From Carya illinoinensis (Eukaryota > Streptophyta > Magnoliopsida > Fagales > Juglandaceae): DNA of 64,000 nucleotides. Both the position numbers and the translations under genes were made by a program. The notes below the pieces were generated by a model, which had not been told where the DNA came from, did no database searches, and saw only the letters and a list, made by a program, of their open reading frames with translations. The DNA is taken from assembly GCF_018687715.1 (NCBI RefSeq), contig NC_056765.1, forward strand, positions 17,018,501 through 17,082,500, written 5' to 3'. Below, in pieces: positions 22,721-32,320 of this stretch (position 1 is its first letter; the number at the start of each line of letters is the position of its first letter).

Positions 22721-22836
22721 GATGGTACAACTAGTAGTCCTAGTGTTGAACTTGCTAAGTACAAAGAATAGAAAATAAGGTTGGCTGTAGTTAAAATGAT
22801 AATTCTAGATGAGATGCCATTTAAGGAAGGTTTGAA
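22721..22836 (+). pseudogene. hAT transposase fragment, continuation on the far side of the gypsy insertion
   Basis: Starts with the duplicated target gatgg and reads DGTTSSPSVELAKYKE, a stop, then KIRLAVVKMIILDEMPF. This is the segment that follows the BED finger in plant hAT proteins (LAKMIILDELPF-type motif). It joins in register with the left fragment at 4627. It stops being recognisable where a MITE-like repeat begins near 22837. Confidence 0.78.
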
Positions 22837-23030
22837 TAGTGAGTTGAGTTGAATAAAATATTGTTAGAATATAATTTTTTATTCTAATACTGAATTGTTT
22901 ATTATAATTTGTTTGGAAGTTTGGAAAAGTTGTAATAACTAGATGAGATGTGATGATATGAGTTGAGATGGAACAACGAAAGATTAGATCTCATAGAGTT
23001 CAATTCCCTTTGAATCCAAATAAGGCCTTA
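22837..23030 (+). repeat. MITE-like repeat of the gttgagatgag family
   Basis: Starts ggtttgaatagtgagttgag, has an AT-rich middle, then agatgagatgtgatgatatg and ends near ccctttgaatccaaataagg. Related sequence is seen at 23925-23985, 62420-62490 and 63795-63900. It ends the recognisable hAT sequence. Confidence 0.55.
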
Positions 23031-23271
23031 GAGTTGTCAAACGTCAAGAGTATAAAGAGTTTTTTAACACAATTGAGCCTAGATTTCCAATCCCTTCTTG
23101 CACTACTATTATACAAGACTGTGTATATATATGAAAGAATTGAAAACTTATAAAATAAATATATGTTGAAAAACTCAAAAACTTGAATTGAGACACAAAC
23201 AAAAAATAAATAAATAAATTATTAAAAGTAATGATATTTAATAAAAAGAATGAGGTGACATATTTAAAGTT

Positions 23272-23469
23272 GGACAGTGCTAGGGATCCCACAGCCTCAT
23301 CCTGCTAGTACATTTTTTTTTAAGTTTTTTTGACATCATTTTTTTAACAGTCTTAAATATTTAAAAAAAAAAAAGAAAAAAATTCACAATATTATTAAAC
23401 AACACTTTCTTAATCACTAAGTAAAAAAAAATGGAGCGGGGTCCCCCAGTAAGATCCCAAGCATTTCCC
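23272..23469. mobile_element. Short MULE-type MITE, 198 bases, 9-base target duplication
   Basis: Flanked on both sides by tttaaagtt (23263-23271 and 23470-23478). The ends are imperfect inverted repeats: ggacagtgctagggatccca against the complement gggaaatgcttgggatctta (14 of 20 match). The interior is T- and A-rich with no coding capacity. Confidence 0.7.
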
Positions 23470-23478
23470 TTTAAAGTT

Positions 23479-24060
23479 ATAAAAAAAATTAAAATTATAT
23501 AAATGCATTTTATACTTTAGAATTAATTAAATACAACTGGGATTTAAAATTTACAAAATTGTCTTCTAAATACAAAAAAATTACAAAAATAACCCAAAAC
23601 GGAATGGGGACCGAAACATCCAATTCTGATCGAAATGGCCAGAATTTGATCGGAACGGCCAAAATGGGACCAGGATTTGAAGCAAAATGGAACGGGGTGA
23701 TAGAGTGTATCGGACACTACATTCCGGCCAAAACGGAACGAAAATCAAAACATTGGGCACTGGTTTGAGTCTCAATAGGCGCACTCCTTGATCTTTAATT
23801 TCCCCGTCCCCACTTTGAGACTGCTATTGGGTTTTGTAAGAGATAGGTGTGCACCTAGGCTGGTAAGCCCATATCCTCAACATTGGTTCGAGTCTCAACA
23901 GGCGCAACCCTTATAGTTAGGATTGGTTTGTTTTAACTAACCATCTCATCTCATCTCATTTGTGTAACTTATGAATTTCAAGATAAAGTCCAAAATAATA
24001 TTAATAAATATATGTATAATTATATATGTTGAAAATTTTCTAATGTGTCATGCAGATTAT
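23479..24060. other. Intergenic stretch with two SINE-like B-box repeats
   Basis: No gene is supported. tggtttgagtctcaataggcgca (from 23761) and tggttcgagtctcaacaggcgca (from 23884) are a repeat pair. ggttcgagtctc resembles a tRNA T-arm/B box, so a tRNA-derived SINE remnant is possible. A MITE-end-like sequence (ccatctcatctcatctcatt) follows at about 23942. Confidence 0.35.
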
Positions 24061-24071
24061 TGTTAAGGTTG

Positions 24072-24265
24072 ATAACAGTGATGAAGATCCAAGCCCTGAC
24101 GAGGGGATATTAATTCATGATGTTAGATCTATGTTATTGGAAAGAGCAAGGTGACATGTTGATTTTGTTCATCATGAAGCTAATTGTACTGCTCATCAGT
24201 TAACAAAACTTGCATTAGTAGGTGAAAGTGAGAATATTTGGATTGTGGATGGCCCAATGTAGATT
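24072..24265 (+). pseudogene. RNase H-like (RVT_3) C-terminal fragment from a plant LINE
   Basis: Reads GILIHDVRSMLLERAR, a stop, then HVDFVHHEANCTAHQLTKLAL. The HVxxxHHEANxxAHxLAKLAL pattern is the end of the RNase H domain of plant L1-type LINEs. It is on the opposite strand to the LINE that follows. Confidence 0.65.
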
Positions 24266-24294
24266 ATGTCTGCTGTTTTGATTCAACAATCTAT

Positions 24295-26259
24295 TTAATG
24301 TTGACAGAAATTTTTTGTCTTTGCATTGTTTGCATCTTGAATAATACCCCCTCCCCCAGCCTCACCCGGATTACCGCAAGATCCTCCATCCACATTCAGC
24401 TTGATTCTTCCTCTCTCCGATGGACTCCACGCAATTAGCTTAATTGGCTTGGAAGAAATAGGAATTATCGAACATGCAAGTTGCTCCATAACCTCCCTAT
24501 CATCACCGCCCATAAGCTTAAATTTTTTAAGTTTCTAGGCAATGTCTCTAATACATACTTTAATTGATCTAATAACATTTTCAACCAGGAATTTAGCACC
24601 TTCTATTCTTGCACACAACTTGCCCTCCATATCGCCCAAGAAATGACTATAGGAAGCGACCCCCGAAGCCATCCAACTTGAGAACACATAGAAGCTCTAT
24701 GCCACCAACTCCACATCATCCCCTCCCAACTCCAGATGAACACATAGAAGCTCTATGCCACCAACTCCACATCATCCCCTCCCAACTCCAGATCTGCGGA
24801 AGTTGAACTCGGCATGCCTCAGCAAAAAACCTCCAGAACATTTTAGCTCCATCCCCCTCACATAATAAATAATGGAATGTCTCCACCTTAGGCTAAGCAC
24901 AACACTCACATTTTGAGACTAAAGGAATTCCGAAATTCTGAATAACATCGTCAACCGGAATAGCTCTTCTCTTACCTCTCCAAACAAAAAAAGACTTCTT
25001 TGGTAGCCAATCTTTCCAAGTGATTTCTTACATGTACACATTTCACCCCGATGCTAAATTAATTGCCATGTGGATTTAGTGGGGAATTCCTCATCAACTG
25101 AGCTCTTCCAAATACATATATCTCTCCCCTTTCGTATCTGGACGCTCACATCAGAAATTTTAGTTGAGAGTCTCCTCGTTCACTAGTTCACGTAAAAGAC
25201 ACAAGGTGAGCCCCATTTCATCAACAACCTCCTACACTTGCAAGTTAACACTCCCAATAATAGGAACAAAATCAATTAGTGGTCCATCTCCTAACCAATT
25301 ATCCAACCAAAATTTCACATTACTACCCTAAATTATCCACTTCGAGTTGTTTAGTGCACTCGGCATTAGGACCATCATTCCCTTCCAGAATCTCGAGCCT
25401 TTGTGCCCCTACATAACTGAATAGATATGGTCATTACCAACATATTTCGAAGCAAAAAAATCCGACCACATCGTGCCACCTTTAATTAATTTCCAAGCAA
25501 AGATTCTTGAACCTCATGAAATGCCCGAATCTCGAGTCCCCCCTTCTTCACCTTTAAACAAATTTGCTTCCAATAAATCCACTTTCCTTTTATTATCTAT
25601 TGAGTTACCCCACAAAAAATTTGAAAAAATCTTCTTAAGCCTCGAGATAACTCCTTTTGGAATATTCAAAACTGAGAGCATATGAATCAGCATATTATTT
25701 AGAACATGTTTGATTAAAACAATTTTACCCCCAAAAGATGAGAGTTCTTTTCCATCCAGCTACTTTCTTTTGGACTTTAACAAATCATTTTAGGAGGCAA
25801 CCCCGGCAACGTAAGCCAAACAAGAACCCAAGGGGAATCTTCATCTACCATAAAATCTGGAGTCCAATGAGAAACTCGAAACAACACCCCATGAATTTCA
25901 AAGTTTCCTCTCACCATGACACTAATAAAATCATCTTCCTTAGCCATCCAAACCAACGCATTCCTCGAATTTCGCAATTGTCCAATTACCGATATAGATT
26001 TCAATCCCCATCGATTCTTAATAAAACCATGTATGTGGTCCAGTGAAGGCTGATGACGAAGGAATTTTAGCAACCACTGAAAATCAAAACAGTTCTCGGG
26101 AAGAACTTGTGGCTTCACAGCCACAACGTCTACAAAACCAAGCACAAGAGAAGCTCTTGCACTGTGTGCAGACGTGCCCCTATGTTCCACACAAAACATA
26201 GGTCCCTCTGCAACTCCTTGCCTTGCCGGCAATAGCAACGAGCAGACGGTTGACACCAT
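24295..26259 (-). pseudogene. Internally deleted L1-type LINE (DUF4283 ORF1, RT end, zf-RVT, RNase H start)
   Basis: On the minus strand, 25777-26259 holds a DUF4283 gag-like domain (GFIKNRWGLKSISVIG, NALVWMAKEDDFISVMVRG, SPWVLVWLTLPGLPP). It is followed at once by the RT C-terminal part (LSSFGGKIVLIKHVLNNML, FSNFLWGNSIDNKRK; about 25500-25745), a zf-RVT-like region (WLPKKSFFVWRGKRRAIPVD; about 24930-25020) and an RNase H beginning (GRIKLNVDGGSCGNPGEAGG; 24295-24513). Endonuclease and most of RT are missing, so a deletion joins ORF1 to the RT tail at about 25770. Confidence 0.78.
24683..24794. repeat. 56-base tandem duplication inside the LINE
   Basis: acacatagaagctctatgcc starts at 24684 and again at 24740, followed by the same ccaccaactccacatcatcc sequence. 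Confidence 0.92.
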
Positions 26260-26309
26260 CCAACCCTAGTCGCCCCACCAAAAGTTGAGAGAAAAAATCC
26301 CTCGTGCCA

Positions 26310-26660
26310 CATCAGCATTTTTTCTTATATTTGTGGACTTACGAATGTGAAAGCATGCCATGTCGCCTCTTATTTTCTAAAATTTATAGACAATTACTCA
26401 AGTTTAGTTATGTCTATTTGATTTTCCATCGCTCTGAAGCATTGAACTACTTCAAGCGCTTCGTAGCTAAGGTTGATAATCAAAAAGAAATGATTTTAAA
26501 AGTTCTACGAACAGATCAAGGTCATGTGTATTTGCCTAAATAGTTTCATCGACTATGAGAGAAAAAGGAAATTCACAAGGAATTGACAATTCCCGATACA
26601 CCACAACAAAATGGGATGGTAGAAATGATTAATTGTACCTTATTGCAAATAGTTTGATCA
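26310..26660 (+). pseudogene. copia integrase fragment, left half
   Basis: Reads FKRFVAKVDNQKEMILKVLR, TDQGHVYL, then KEIHKELTIPDTPQQNGMVE (frames shifted by stops), matching the integrase core up to the PQQNGVVER box with its catalytic Glu. It is interrupted by gypsy element 2 and continues at 32013. Confidence 0.75.
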
Positions 26661-26665
26661 ATAAT

Positions 26666-28800
26666 TGTGATGTCCCCAACTCCCACGTACGGACACGTGA
26701 AAATTGAGGCATCGAGATGATGACAACACGGGTCACACATCCCATCGCCAAGTGCCAAGTGTGTGTACATGTAACATGTGTACTGTAAAAATAACGCAGT
26801 GGTAATAAAAGTCTTACAACTAGGTACCAAAATTTTGTTTAAATACAAACTCACTTAAACAAGCGTAATAAAATACTACAAATTCAACATTGTCTCAAAT
26901 TCCAAAATACATAAAATATAGTTAAGGAAAATATTTTCCAACAATACAAGCAATTCCAACTCAATACTCCGATGGAGCTGCCTTCTCGGGTTCAGCCTCC
27001 TCCTCCTCATCTGCAACAAAGTCTACGGTACTAAAGACGGTACCACAAGTAAGTAATAATCCAAACACCCACAAAATAAAAATATATTAAAACTCAACAA
27101 TATGCATGGACATGATGCCATATGCATGTGTCCCAAAAATCCACATTTTTCCACGCACGCCAAAAATCCTATTTTTGGCCCAAAACATTTCCTCGCCATT
27201 ATCCCAGATAATGGCCCAAAAATTCAATCTCATCATTTTCCCAGAAAATGACCCATTAACCAAACCATCAGAGCACTGTTGGTGGGAATCACAGGTGGGA
27301 CTCTACCACCATCCCTGCTCACTGCCATACCTACACGTGCACTATAGGAGGGAATCGCAGGCGGGACTCTACCACTGTCCCTGCTTACCACCATCCCTAC
27401 AAGTCCGTCTGTAGGCGAGAATGGCAGGCGGGACTCTACCACCATCTTTGCTTACCACCATCCCTACAGTACCTCTGATTCAAACCAGTCAATCCAATAA
27501 TTGAAATATAACCAAAAACATTTATCGCTTGAAAACCCAATTTTCAAGTTTCAACACATGTACATGCATGTAATTACACGAAAACCTAGTTTTCCTTTTC
27601 AAACATGAATATGAATGCACTATGCAATGCTTACGACAAGATACCAAAAATAACCAACAATAACAATTTCCAACATTAAATAATTATATACACAACTCTG
27701 TCCTCAAATCCAACCGACCCCTGAACTCCTTGGAATCAGTCCGGCACAACCAACCAATCACAATTTATTGTGAAAGCAATAATATATTTAAATCTAAAAG
27801 GAAGTTTGTAAAATATTGACAGCGCTATATAATAATTTCTAAAGGATCAACAAGCTGAAAAAGGTGGAGGAAAAGCAACGTAACAATGCAAAATGCACTA
27901 TGGCCATGGGTTGTAAAATATCCACTTTCTAATGGGGACAAACCAAGACTTGAGATTGATTGAGAATGACTTAGAGGTGTTTATGAAGCTAGTGAAAGTG
28001 AGGGTTGGTCGTGTGTGGCGGCGAAAACAGCAGTGGAATGCCAAAAAGCCCAAAACGGAAAGTGAGATCTTAGGGGCTACTCCGGCGACGGATCGGAGCT
28101 GGAATGGGTGGTTTAGGTAAACAAGAGATCGGTGATGAAGTGGTGGCCAGAGGTGGAATGATGGAGGTGCTGGAGCAAGATGACGTCGCGGCTTGGAGGA
28201 GCTCGTGGTGGTTAACGGCGACTCGAATGGGGGTGAAATTTAGTGGGGATGATCACCGGTCGGAGGGGAAGAAAATGGGGTGGGTGTTGTAGCACATAGC
28301 GGCGATGAACGATGGTCCTGGGCGAAAGAAGAAGACGACGGGGAGAGAGAGGAGAGGCTTTGCGCGGGAGGAGAGAGAACCGGAGGAGAAAATGGGGAAA
28401 AAGAAAGAAAAAGAGAAAAGAAAGAGGAATGAGAAAAAGAAAAGATGGAGAAAAGAAATGAGGTCCAATCCTCACCTCTAGAGTCCAAAAACTGATCCAA
28501 CGAAAACAACTTTAAAAGCTACAAATTGAATAAAATAATCTAAACACAATATCTAGCTAAAATATAATAAATAACTAGTAAAAACAAACGACAAGATTTT
28601 AAATCCAAAAATAAACTAAAATAAATTAAACAACAATTTAAACACAAAACAACAATTATTAATAAGAAAGCACCACAAAATAAATTTCACAACTAAATAA
28701 ATCCAATTAAAATTTGATAATTTAAAATAAAAGAACCAATATTTCAATTAAATTAAAAAATTCATTCAATAGAAATACACGTAAAAAATGGGGTATCACA
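26666..28800 (-). repeat. Left (3') LTR of gypsy element 2
   Basis: tgtgatgtcc to ggggtatcaca, followed by a polypurine tract (plus tcctcccctccttaaa, 28801-28816). It shares layout and islands of sequence with the element-1 LTR, including the hairpins at 27193-27252 and a GA-rich block at 28320-28450. A degenerate gggaatcacaggtgggactctaccacc tandem repeat is at about 27288-27470. Confidence 0.88.
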
Positions 28801-28816
28801 TCCTCCCCTCCTTAAA

Positions 28817-30290
28817 ATAAAATTCCGTCCTCAAAATTTGTGAGATCAAACATTAGCTCCAAGCAGGATACAAGATACGACCCAGAACACTTGAAAAAAC
28901 ATTCCATCAACTATTCCCATACAAGCATGAGTAATGTCCTCCCAAATACTCCTATGGGCAATTCCATCATACTCGCATTAGTCTCCCAGTGACCAGCGCA
29001 TCTGGTACTCTTAGGGCGACCGTGTAATCCGAAACCTCTACTTCCACAAAAACCTTAATACAACACCCAGTAAATTCCAGTAATTATTACTTTCTTAGAA
29101 TAAATTGTATTAACCTGGATCAACTTCTATATTATATCATCGAAACCTTCATTGTATAATATACCTTGGTAACCTAATAGTCAGTTCCAAAGTAAACCAT
29201 CAATAAGCATAATTTGTACAACCAAATGATTAATTTCTTACTAAAACTTCAAGTCACTAATTCCTCAAAATCAGCACAAAATTTGAATAACTAATTATCT
29301 CCAAAAATCATGCTTCCATGTGCACTCTAATAACTCACCAAAGTGCAAAAAGACTATGTCCTCATAAATTAAAACCTATCAAACCACTTCTTCCAAGCCA
29401 AAGTAAAACAAGGAGTTGTATTCTCCAAGTCCATACACTCACAACTATTACGCTTCCTTAGACAAAGCCAATACTTCTCCAACTTACAAGTGATTCATTC
29501 CTATCATATTCATCATCTAGATCTATATCCTCGAAATTGACAAGAATCATCTCCTAAATTCGCACCAACTAATATCCCCAAACTTGGTATGGATCAATCC
29601 TAAAACCAGTCATTATAACCTCGAGCTATAACAAATATATATATATATATATATATTTTTCAAAATAGATCAATATTTTCAATCCTTAGAAAAACACACG
29701 AACTAGATCAGCATCTTCAATCCTAAATATACACAAACTAGGTCATTACCTTTAATCCTCATAGAAATATTCTTCTTGAAAATTCCTATATCCATCATTC
29801 AACTATGTTCAACCCCATTTTAATGCTTACAGCCTAATCAGACTCTAAAATAATTCAAACTAATATACCAAGCTTGCGAAACTAAAAACTCCAATCTCAT
29901 TATAAATCAGTTCTTCAAATCTGCAATATCATAACCTTAAATTATGCAATATTCATTTCCCAAAATCCGTTAGCTCGATGAACTTATATCCAAAACAAAA
30001 CAATCGACTCTCGAAACTTTCAAAATATAAAACCTTAAATAATAACCAGTCATTTCCTAAAATCTGCAAAACCTTAAAACTTTGCTGAAATTTCCATAAA
30101 ATCATCCTTGAAATTTGTTGAACTTACAACCTACTACATTATAGACCATTTCATAAACTCCACGGAACCAAAGAACTCAACTATCCTACTTCCCTAAGAT
30201 ATCACCCAAATCATGCCATTCCCTTCAAGCGTCGATATTATAAAAACAAACCACACAAGGCGTTCATCATTAAAGATTAGGTTAGACCCA
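28817..30290. other. AT-rich internal spacer of gypsy element 2, no pol
   Basis: No protease, RT, RNase H or integrase motif could be found on either strand. It includes a (TA)n run at about 29636-29656 and repeated ctagatcaatcttcaatcct-like motifs. On the element strand it begins with the conserved splice donor GTATGG (30293 and down). Confidence 0.6.
29633..29656. repeat. (TA)n microsatellite
   Basis: About eleven consecutive at dinucleotides inside the element-2 spacer. Confidence 0.9.
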
Positions 30291-30293
30291 TAC

Positions 30294-31346
30294 CTGCCAT
30301 GACTCTAGCATCCTGAGCCTCCGGAACCTCACCTCCAACGGTACTAGGAGTCACTACGTACATCCGAGCCCTAACTAATTGCCTCTAGTTAGTTCTACCA
30401 CTGCGACGAGCTCTATGGCTTCCTTGAACTCGACTAAGGCACTCACAAGCAAAGTGCCCCGTCTAACCGCATTCAAAACATTGGTTCCTACCCATACGGC
30501 ACTCGCCTCTGTGAGCTCTATTACATCTGCCACAAACTGGAACTCGGCCTCCCATACGCACACTGGAGGCTGCCAACGATCAGATTCATGTCCTCTGTAT
30601 AAACTTATGTGGTGACCCAGAACTGCTTCCTTCACTATCAACATTCAGCCTCTTCTGACCTGGAGGAGAACCTACTCTCAAACTATTCTCTCGCTCTGCA
30701 AGGGTGACCAAATCAACTAACCTCTGAAAATTTGTAATCTAATGACAAACTACCATTCTGCCTATATCAAGTCGCAGACCCTCCTGGAAACGCTCAACCT
30801 GCATCTCTTCTGTGGCAATGAGATGAGTAGCATATCACCCAAGCTCCATAAATCTCCAAGCATACTGTTCCAGGTCATGCTTCCTTGGACCAAGCTACTA
30901 AATTCTCTTGCCTTTTGCTGCCTCATGGAAGCAGGAAAGAAACAATCATTAAATTCCTTCTTGAAGCCCTGCCAGGACACGGCGGCAAGGGACCCCAATT
31001 TTGGTCTCCCACCATTTAGCAGCATTACCTTGCAACAAATAACTTGCATACAACACTTGTTGCGCCTCAGTGCAACCACAGACTTGAAATGTCCTTTCCA
31101 AATCTCTAATCCAGTTTCCAGCCCGAAGTGGATCCTCTTCTCCTATGAATGCCGGGGTTCTATGCGCTAAAAAACGCTCATAGGTGCATCCAGCTTACAC
31201 TGCTCTACTTTGCTCTCCTTGCTGTAGCTGAAAGTTTTACTGCAGGAATTCTGTCATTCGATTTAGAGCTCAAGCTATGGCGTAGTTTCCATCACCACGC
31301 GGCAAATCATCCTGAGGCTTGTCGGTAGGCCTTCTTGGTCTTACCA
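30294..31346 (-). pseudogene. Gag of gypsy element 2 (broken)
   Basis: Starts MVRPRRPTDKPQDDLPRGDG at 31346. The capsid part WQGFKKEFNDCFFPASMRQQ, KAREFSSLVQG matches element-1 gag. The zinc knuckle region reads ECG-stop-TGHFACEC. Several stops and frameshifts. It ends at a GTATGG donor in the same phase as element 1, with an in-frame TAA at 30277-30279 just beyond. Confidence 0.82.
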
Positions 31347-31881
31347 TTTTCCTGCCATAACATAACCTTCGACCCCATTTAAACTTCGGACAAAATAAAC
31401 AATATAAAACCAAAACCAAATAACAATAAAATAAAATAGCATACAATAAAATAAACAAGTAATTTCAAATCAAGCTAACTCAAATAAATTCAAATTTAAT
31501 GAAATAATTTCAAATCAATTAAAAATCTAGTAAAATTAAATAAAACAATTCAAATAGTAAACTTCAAGTAAAATAATTTTAAATCCCAACTTTAAAACTC
31601 AAAAAATTTAAAATATAACAAATTAGCATAGAATAAAATAAAATAAAACCTACAAAATAAATTGACACAATAAAATAAACAACAAATTAAAATCGAAGTA
31701 AGTAAAACAAATTCAATTTTAACAAAATAATTTCAAATCGAATAAAATCAAATTAAATTAAATAAAAACAATTCAAACTAAATAAATAAATAATTTCAAT
31801 TTAAACCTTTAAAATATTTTGGTACTGCACCTATGGGACATGTGGTTTTACCCAGAGCCGAACTGCTCTGACACGGCCACC

Positions 31882-32007
31882 TGTGATGCTCCCAACTCCC
31901 ACGTACGGACACATGGAAATCGAGGTGTTGGGATGTGTGACCTGTGTTATCATCATCCCGACGCCTCGATTTCCATGTGTCCGTACGTAAGAGTTGGGGG
32001 CGTCACA
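31882..32007. repeat. Palindromic (inverted U5) LTR end of gypsy element 2
   Basis: 31882-31935 is the start of the LTR as written on the plus strand (tgtgatgctcccaactccca...). It is followed directly by the reverse complement of about 72 bases of the same LTR start, ending gggggcgtcaca. The arms match at 48 of 54 positions, all differences being C/T type. The junction has a shared tgggatg/catccca. Confidence 0.88.
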
Positions 32008-32012
32008 ATAAT

Positions 32013-32320
32013 GTTGCAAGCTAACCTGCTAATTTCATTTTGCGATACTCTTTTAGTTGTTACCTATATTTTGAACCATTTGCATTCTTAGTATGTTTTC
32101 CTAACCCCATATGAATTATGGAATGGAGCAAATCAAACTTGGAACGTCATTTTCGGCCTTGGGATTTTGTAGGTGATGTTCACACCACTTCCAATAAATA
32201 GGGGAAACTTTGGCCTAGAAAAAATGAGCATATCTTTATTAGATATTCAGAGAGCTCAAAGTGCTACATAATTTATGGTGAATATCCTAACAAAGGAATG
32301 ACATTCTCCTTGACTGTCAC
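32013..32320 (+). pseudogene. copia integrase fragment, right half
   Basis: Continues the integrase after the nested element: MLQANLLISFCDTLLVVTYI, then LTPYELWNGANQTW and KNEHIFIRYSESSKCYIIYG. These match the SFWGDALLTAAYILNRV, TPYELWNGRKP and CIFIGYSEHSKGY blocks. It is broken by stops. Confidence 0.75.

Larger units (their letters stand above)
26666..32007 (-). mobile_element. Gypsy element 2: gag-only, pol-less derivative with palindromic 5' LTR
   Basis: The target ataat is present at 26661-26665 and 32008-32012. The left LTR is full length (26666-28800, 2135 bases). The right LTR is reduced to a 126-base palindrome. The internal region has a gag related to that of element 1, but no RT or integrase; 28815-30290 is AT-rich and non-coding. 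The primer site just inside the right LTR (gctctgacacggcc) is damaged. It is non-autonomous, comparable to gag-only TR-GAG elements. Confidence 0.82.

Noticed and set aside
23884..23910. Possible tRNA gene (ggttcgagtctc)
   Set aside because: Only a T-arm-like motif; no acceptor stem, anticodon arm or A box in register. Kept only as a SINE-like hint.
28212..28509. Phe/Ser/Leu-rich frames in the LTR of gypsy element 2
   Set aside because: Antisense of a GA-rich LTR block, open in three frames at once.
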